From: Acidobacteriota bacterium
GTDB lineage: Bacteria > Acidobacteriota > Vicinamibacteria > Vicinamibacterales > 2-12-FULL-66-21
DNA: 9,528 nucleotides
Reading direction: 5' to 3'
Assembly (NCBI GenBank): GCA_013694845.1
Contig: JACDBQ010000411.1
Coordinates: forward strand, 1 to 9,528
In this document: positions 6,345 through 9,528 of the stretch, one piece after another
How positions within the stretch are numbered: position 1 is the first letter of the stretch
Layout: the number at the start of each line of letters is the position of its first letter
Notes under the pieces: generated by a model
Seen by the model: the letters and a program-made list of their open reading frames with translations, nothing else
Databases searched by the model: none
What the model was told of the DNA's origin: nothing
Position numbers and translations under genes: made by a program

Positions 6345-7169
6345 TCAGTGGACCAGCGCTTCCCAGACGATGCGGGTGGCGTCGAAGACGGGACCGTCGA
6401 TGCAGGACCGGGTGTGGTGGGGCACGCCGCCGGCATCCCGCGCGGGCACGACGCAGCTGTAACAGCCGCCGAGGCCGCACCCCATGACTTGTTCGAGAGA
6501 CACGTCGCACGGCCGTCCGTGGGATGCAGCGACTCCCGCGACGGCGCGCATCATGGGCGTCGGACCGCAAACATAGAGCCGGAGCGGTTGTGACGCGGGG
6601 ATGGCGGACAGTGCGGTGCTCAGCGGCGCGGTGATCAGGCCGGGCGTACCGCGGCTGCCATCTTCGGTCGAGACGGCGATCGACACGCCGAGGCGCTCGA
6701 AGATGGGCGCGCAATGGAGGTCGGCCGCGCGTCGCGCTCCATAGAACAGCGTCACTGCCGTACCTCTGGCGATGAGCGCTTCGGCGAGCGTGACGAATGG
6801 CGCCAGGCCCACGCCTCCCGCCACCATCCACGCCAGCACCGGGGGGTCGACCGGATCGAAGGGACGTCCAAGCGGGCCCAGGCATTCCAGCCGCGCGCCG
6901 GCCTCGACATCGTAGAGGAGGCTGGTGCCTTTGCCGATCCGCTTGTTGAAGACGGTCACGCCACGCGGCGAGCCGTCGTCGTGACGAAGGATCTGGAAGA
7001 TCGAGAACGGACGCCGCAGCAGGGGATCCCTGCCGCGCGATGTCTTCAGCATCACGAACTGACCGGGGAGCGCGTGGGTAGCGATGGCGGGTGCGGCGAG
7101 CGCGAGCACGCTGTAATCATCCGACAGCCGCGTGTTGCTGATCACTGCGGCGTCGACGTCGACGGGCAT
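6345..7169 (-). CDS. pyrK: Dihydroorotate dehydrogenase electron transfer subunit
   Basis: PyrK carries electrons from the FMN of PyrD through a [2Fe-2S] cluster and FAD to NAD+. The 274-residue protein has the ferredoxin-reductase layout: an N-terminal FAD barrel with RRPFSI (52-57), the NAD-binding domain with MVAGGVGLAPF (115-125) and LYVCGPTPMM (198-207), and a C-terminal Cys cluster. The [2Fe-2S] ligands are most likely C231, C236, C239 and C256 (GCGLGGCYSC followed by RSC); C221 is extra. The start chosen is the ATG at 7169, which begins MPVDVDAAVISN and gives normal family length; the open frame upstream antisenses the divergent gene and is not conserved protein. No ribosome binding site is present, because the start codon lies 7 nt after a TATACT -10 element, so the message is probably leaderless. 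First gene of pyrK-pyrD-pyrF. Confidence 0.95.
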   Translation of the reverse strand: MPVDVDAAVISNTRLSDDYSVLALAAPAIATHALPGQFVMLKTSRGRDPLLRRPFSIFQILRHDDGSPRGVTVFNKRIGKGTSLLYDVEAGARLECLGPLGRPFDPVDPPVLAWMVAGGVGLAPFVTLAEALIARGTAVTLFYGARRAADLHCAPIFERLGVSIAVSTEDGSRGTPGLITAPLSTALSAIPASQPLRLYVCGPTPMMRAVAGVAASHGRPCDVSLEQVMGCGLGGCYSCVVPARDAGGVPHHTRSCIDGPVFDATRIVWEALVH

Positions 7170-7175
7170 GGGCCG

Positions 7176-7187
7176 AAGTATACACTT
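7176..7187. promoter_or_regulatory. Back-to-back promoter for pyrK and the phosphatase-like gene
   Basis: The near-palindrome AAGTATACACTT, centred on GTATAC (7178-7183), carries a -10 hexamer for each strand. TATACT on the minus strand (7182-7177) is followed by 7 nt and the pyrK ATG; TATACA on the plus strand (7179-7184) is followed by 9 nt and the ATG of the right-hand gene. At these distances transcription should begin at or within a few bases of the start codons, giving leaderless mRNAs. No good -35 box is visible on either side, and each would lie inside the opposite gene. Confidence 0.65.
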
Positions 7188-7193
7188 GGCGAC

Positions 7194-8936
7194 ATGCGGT
7201 TCCTCCGCATGCTCACCAACTCGCTGCTTGCGGGCGCGCTCGGTGCGGCATACTTGACGATCCTCGTGCTGCAGCTGAACCCTGCGGTGCCGCTGCTGTC
7301 GGCGACGCCATGGTGGTGGTTCGTCACACTGGGCCTGTTGTACGGCGTGCACTTCGCGGTGGCGTTCTACGTGGTTCTCATGGCGCGAGAATTCTTCGCG
7401 ATGGGTATGCTCTCGCCGGGATGGATCAGCGTGCGGCTCCTCGCCTGGCTGGGTGCGGTGATGTCGGCCGCCGCCGCGGCGCTGATGTGGCTCAACCTGC
7501 GCGGCTTCGCTCCGGCGATCGGCGAGGTGGCGGCATGGCGCATGACCGCCGGCGCGATCGCGACCACGGTCTCGGCGATTCTGCTGCTCGCCATCGCCGT
7601 GGCTCACTACTCCTTCGGCCGCCGAGGCAGTCGTGTAGGCGCCTGGCTGTTCTCGATCGCCGTCGTGGGGTCGATGGCTTTGCCGATCGCGGCGCGGGGT
7701 CCGGGCTCGCCGCCGCGCGACGAACCGTCCCCGTGGCTCGATCCGCGCGCCGCGGCATCGCCTTCAGCCGATGGACCGCGCGTGACGCTGCTGTTGCTGG
7801 ACGGCGCATCGCTCGAGCACATCTGGCCGCGCGCGGCCGAGGGCCGCCTGCCGAATTTCAGCCGGCTGCTGGACGGCGGGGCGGTGATCGACCTGGCGAC
7901 GATCCGTCCGACCCAGCCCAATCCGGTCTGGGCCGCGGTCGCGACCGGCATGTATCCAGCGGCCAATGGCGTCCGTTCCGCGGCCCGGTACTATGCCCTC
8001 CGCGATCGTCGGGGCATCGACCTGTTGCCCGATCATTGTCTGTCGCACGCGCTGGTCACCCTCGGCTTCGTGCGTGACCAGCCGCTGGCATCGGACGCAT
8101 GGGGCGCCACCCCGCTGTGGGGGATCCTCTCGGACGAGGGGCTCACCTCGGGCATCGTCCGCTGGCCGCTGACTCATCCGACCGAGCCCTCCGCCGGGTT
8201 CATGATCAGCGACCGGTTGCACCAGGTCGCGACGTCGATCGGTGAGTACGATCGGGCGGGGTTTCCGAAGGCGGTGTTGCGCACGGTGCAGTCGATTTCG
8301 ATGAACCCGGCGTACGCCGGGCCGGACGCGGTGCTTGCCAGCGGGTTCACACCCAACGGTCCGGAATCGTCTGCTCTCGAGCATGATCTGCTCTACGCCC
8401 GCGTCGGGCGCGCCCTCCGCGTCGAGCGCGATCCGCGGCTCTTCGCCTTGCGCTACACCGGGCTGGACACGGTCGGGCACTACTATCTGCGCTACGCGCA
8501 GCCGCGCGCCTCCCGTAGTATCACCGAGGACGATCGGCGACGGCTGGGGCAGCTGGTGGACCGCTACTATGCCTTCGTCGACGGTGAGATCGGTGCCGCA
8601 CTGACCGGGATGACGGCCGGCGACCTGCTCTTCGTCGTTTCCGGCTTCGGGATGCAGCCGGTCAACCCGGCGAAGAAACTGTTCGCGCGCGTGCTGCGCG
8701 ATCCGGATTTCAGCGGCACGCACGAGCGTGCCCCCGATGGTTTCCTGATCGCATACGGTAACGTCGTGCAGCCAGGCCGTTCCCAGCGCGGCTCGATCGT
8801 CGATGTCACGCCCACGCTGCTCTACTTCTTCGGTCTTCCGGTGGCGCGCGACATGGACGGCTTCGCTCGCACGGACCTGTTCACGCGCGAGCTCACCGCC
8901 GAGCGTCCGGTGACGTTTATTCCGAGCTACCGCTAG
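7194..8936 (+). CDS. Membrane-anchored alkaline phosphatase superfamily protein (type I phosphodiesterase-like)
   Basis: A 580-residue protein with about five membrane segments (roughly 10-28, 40-62, 80-100, 116-138, 148-165) followed by a catalytic-type domain predicted to face outward. Superfamily features are VTLLLLDGAS (197-206) with metal ligand D203, RPTQPNPVWAAVATGMYP (238-255) with T240 as the likely nucleophile, YTGLDTVGHYY (421-431) with D425 and H429, and SGTHERAPDGFLIAYG (507-522) with H510. The segment VVSGFG (481-486) stands where relatives have SDHG: Gly484 and Phe485 replace the Asp-His pair that binds metal. It may therefore use one metal, be a different transferase, or be inactive. 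The ATG at 7194 is chosen over upstream in-frame starts because those lie within pyrK and encode a low-quality polar extension. The gene is divergent from pyrK across 24 bp and probably leaderless. The substrate is unknown. Confidence 0.82.
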   Translation: MRFLRMLTNSLLAGALGAAYLTILVLQLNPAVPLLSATPWWWFVTLGLLYGVHFAVAFYVVLMAREFFAMGMLSPGWISVRLLAWLGAVMSAAAAALMWLNLRGFAPAIGEVAAWRMTAGAIATTVSAILLLAIAVAHYSFGRRGSRVGAWLFSIAVVGSMALPIAARGPGSPPRDEPSPWLDPRAAASPSADGPRVTLLLLDGASLEHIWPRAAEGRLPNFSRLLDGGAVIDLATIRPTQPNPVWAAVATGMYPAANGVRSAARYYALRDRRGIDLLPDHCLSHALVTLGFVRDQPLASDAWGATPLWGILSDEGLTSGIVRWPLTHPTEPSAGFMISDRLHQVATSIGEYDRAGFPKAVLRTVQSISMNPAYAGPDAVLASGFTPNGPESSALEHDLLYARVGRALRVERDPRLFALRYTGLDTVGHYYLRYAQPRASRSITEDDRRRLGQLVDRYYAFVDGEIGAALTGMTAGDLLFVVSGFGMQPVNPAKKLFARVLRDPDFSGTHERAPDGFLIAYGNVVQPGRSQRGSIVDVTPTLLYFFGLPVARDMDGFARTDLFTRELTAERPVTFIPSYR

Positions 8937-8937
8937 G

Positions 8938-8968
<31 letters not shown>

Positions 8969-9011
8969 CGGGCCGCTGGGAGCAGGTCTCCACCAGGATC
9001 AGGGTGCACGC

Positions 9012-9401
9012 CTAACTTAAAGCGGACGCGGTTTGTCTTCGGCGTTCCAGCGAGCGCCGGAGACCGTGGAGCATTTGGCGGAGGCGGTCGATTGCGGCTA
9101 GCAGAGGTTCCGCTCGATCTCTGCTCAGGAAATCGAGTCTGCTCGCGACCTCGATCTGGGTGGCGAGTTCGGCCTGAGAGCTGAGGGCGATGCGGATGTG
9201 ATTCAGGTAGGCGCCATCGCTCCGTCTCGCATGGCCTTCGGCAACGTTCGCGGGAATCGAAACCGCGGCTCGACGCATCTGCGACGTGAGTCCGTATCGC
9301 TCGGCTACAGGAAATGCTTCAGTGGCTTGGTAGACGTCGACGACCAGGTCAATTCCCAGCTGCCACACCTCGAGATCGCGGAACGAAAGAATTGAGGACA
9401 T
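9012..9401 (-). CDS. Four-helix bundle protein (23S rRNA intervening-sequence protein family)
   Basis: A 129-residue protein with the family hallmarks: FRDLEVWQLGIDLV near the N-terminus (7-20), YGLTSQMRRAAVSIPANVAEG (36-56) in the centre, the AYLNHIRIALSSQAELATQI helix (64-83), and a last helix ending in an Arg-rich tail. The fold is a small all-alpha bundle. Relatives are encoded in intervening sequences of 23S rRNA genes and as free-standing copies, often several per genome; one related group (Avd) accompanies diversity-generating retroelements. The molecular role is not established, though nucleic-acid binding through the basic surface is suspected. The ATG at 9401 gives the usual N-terminus; no ribosome binding site is visible. 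No rRNA or reverse transcriptase is nearby. The gene is AT-richer than its neighbours and lies between inverted heptamer arrays. Confidence 0.92.
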   Translation of the reverse strand: MSSILSFRDLEVWQLGIDLVVDVYQATEAFPVAERYGLTSQMRRAAVSIPANVAEGHARRSDGAYLNHIRIALSSQAELATQIEVASRLDFLSRDRAEPLLAAIDRLRQMLHGLRRSLERRRQTASALS

Positions 9402-9502
9402 CGCATCACAGCCGATTCTGCAGCCGTCGTGCTGCTCGTAGATGAAACAATCTGCGTACTTTCAGCCAATACCTGCCCGACGCTTTCTCAACAGCAAGAA
9501 CC

Positions 9503-9528
9503 CATCCCGCATCCCGCATCCCGCATCC
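9503..9528 (-). repeat. Heptamer array GGGATGC in inverted orientation, cut by window end
   Basis: The plus strand reads CATCCC, two full GCATCCC units (9509-9515 and 9516-9522) and a further unit truncated by the window end (9523-9528). This is the reverse complement of the array at 8940-8967. The 9402-9502 stretch between the four-helix bundle gene and this array is AT-richer; it contains no other gene and presumably holds the promoter of that gene. Confidence 0.9.

Noticed and set aside
6343..6885. Upstream extension of the pyrD reading frame into pyrK
   Set aside because: It is pyrK read out of frame; the conserved PyrD sequence begins at the ATG at 6342.
6714..7193. 160-residue N-terminal extension of the phosphatase-like protein
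   Set aside because: It lies antisense to conserved PyrK coding sequence, is polar and low in quality, and directly precedes a good membrane-protein start at 7194 with a promoter placed for that start.
9012..9401. Avd protein of a diversity-generating retroelement
   Set aside because: There is no reverse transcriptase, template repeat or variable-region gene in the window; the general four-helix bundle family is the safer call.

Overview
The window is GC-rich chromosomal DNA with strongly G/C-ending codons. The gene types (class 1B dihydroorotate dehydrogenase, a Pal lipoprotein with a long proline linker, GT-C membrane proteins with large C-terminal domains, and a four-helix bundle gene set among short tandem repeats) suggest a Gram-negative soil-type bacterium. 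My best guess is an acidobacterium of the Vicinamibacteria kind. This is inferred from gene style, not from a marker gene.

Layout, left to right. Positions 1-131 hold a GTC/ATC triplet tract that reads as a poly-aspartate segment on the minus strand. Next comes a plus-strand pair: larE (ATP-dependent sulfur transferase of nickel-pincer cofactor synthesis, with a disturbed 5' end) followed after 3 nt by a GT-C type membrane glycosyltransferase with a large C-terminal soluble domain. A minus-strand SAM methyltransferase converges on the glycosyltransferase, and their 3' ends overlap by 8 nt. Divergent from the methyltransferase is a pal/OmpA-type outer-membrane lipoprotein gene. Pal converges on a minus-strand pyrimidine operon, pyrK-pyrD-pyrF (7169 down to 4697). 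The space between pal and pyrF is filled with short degenerate repeats that run into the 3' end of pyrF.

The pyr operon encodes the two subunits of NAD-linked dihydroorotate dehydrogenase (PyrD flavoprotein plus PyrK FAD/[2Fe-2S] subunit) and OMP decarboxylase (PyrF). These are two steps of UMP synthesis: PyrD/PyrK makes orotate and PyrF makes UMP, with the PyrE step in between encoded elsewhere. The operon is divergent from a membrane-anchored alkaline-phosphatase-superfamily protein. Only 24 bp separate the two start codons, and this gap carries overlapping back-to-back -10 elements that predict leaderless mRNAs in both directions. The phosphatase-like protein lacks the usual Asp-His pair in its SDHG-type motif.

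The right end (8940-9528) is a different kind of DNA. A four-helix bundle (23S rRNA intervening-sequence type) gene with visibly lower GC lies between two arrays of the heptamer GGGATGC in opposite orientation, so the arrays form an inverted repeat around the gene. This unit is the strongest candidate in the window for an under-described mobile or repeat-associated element.
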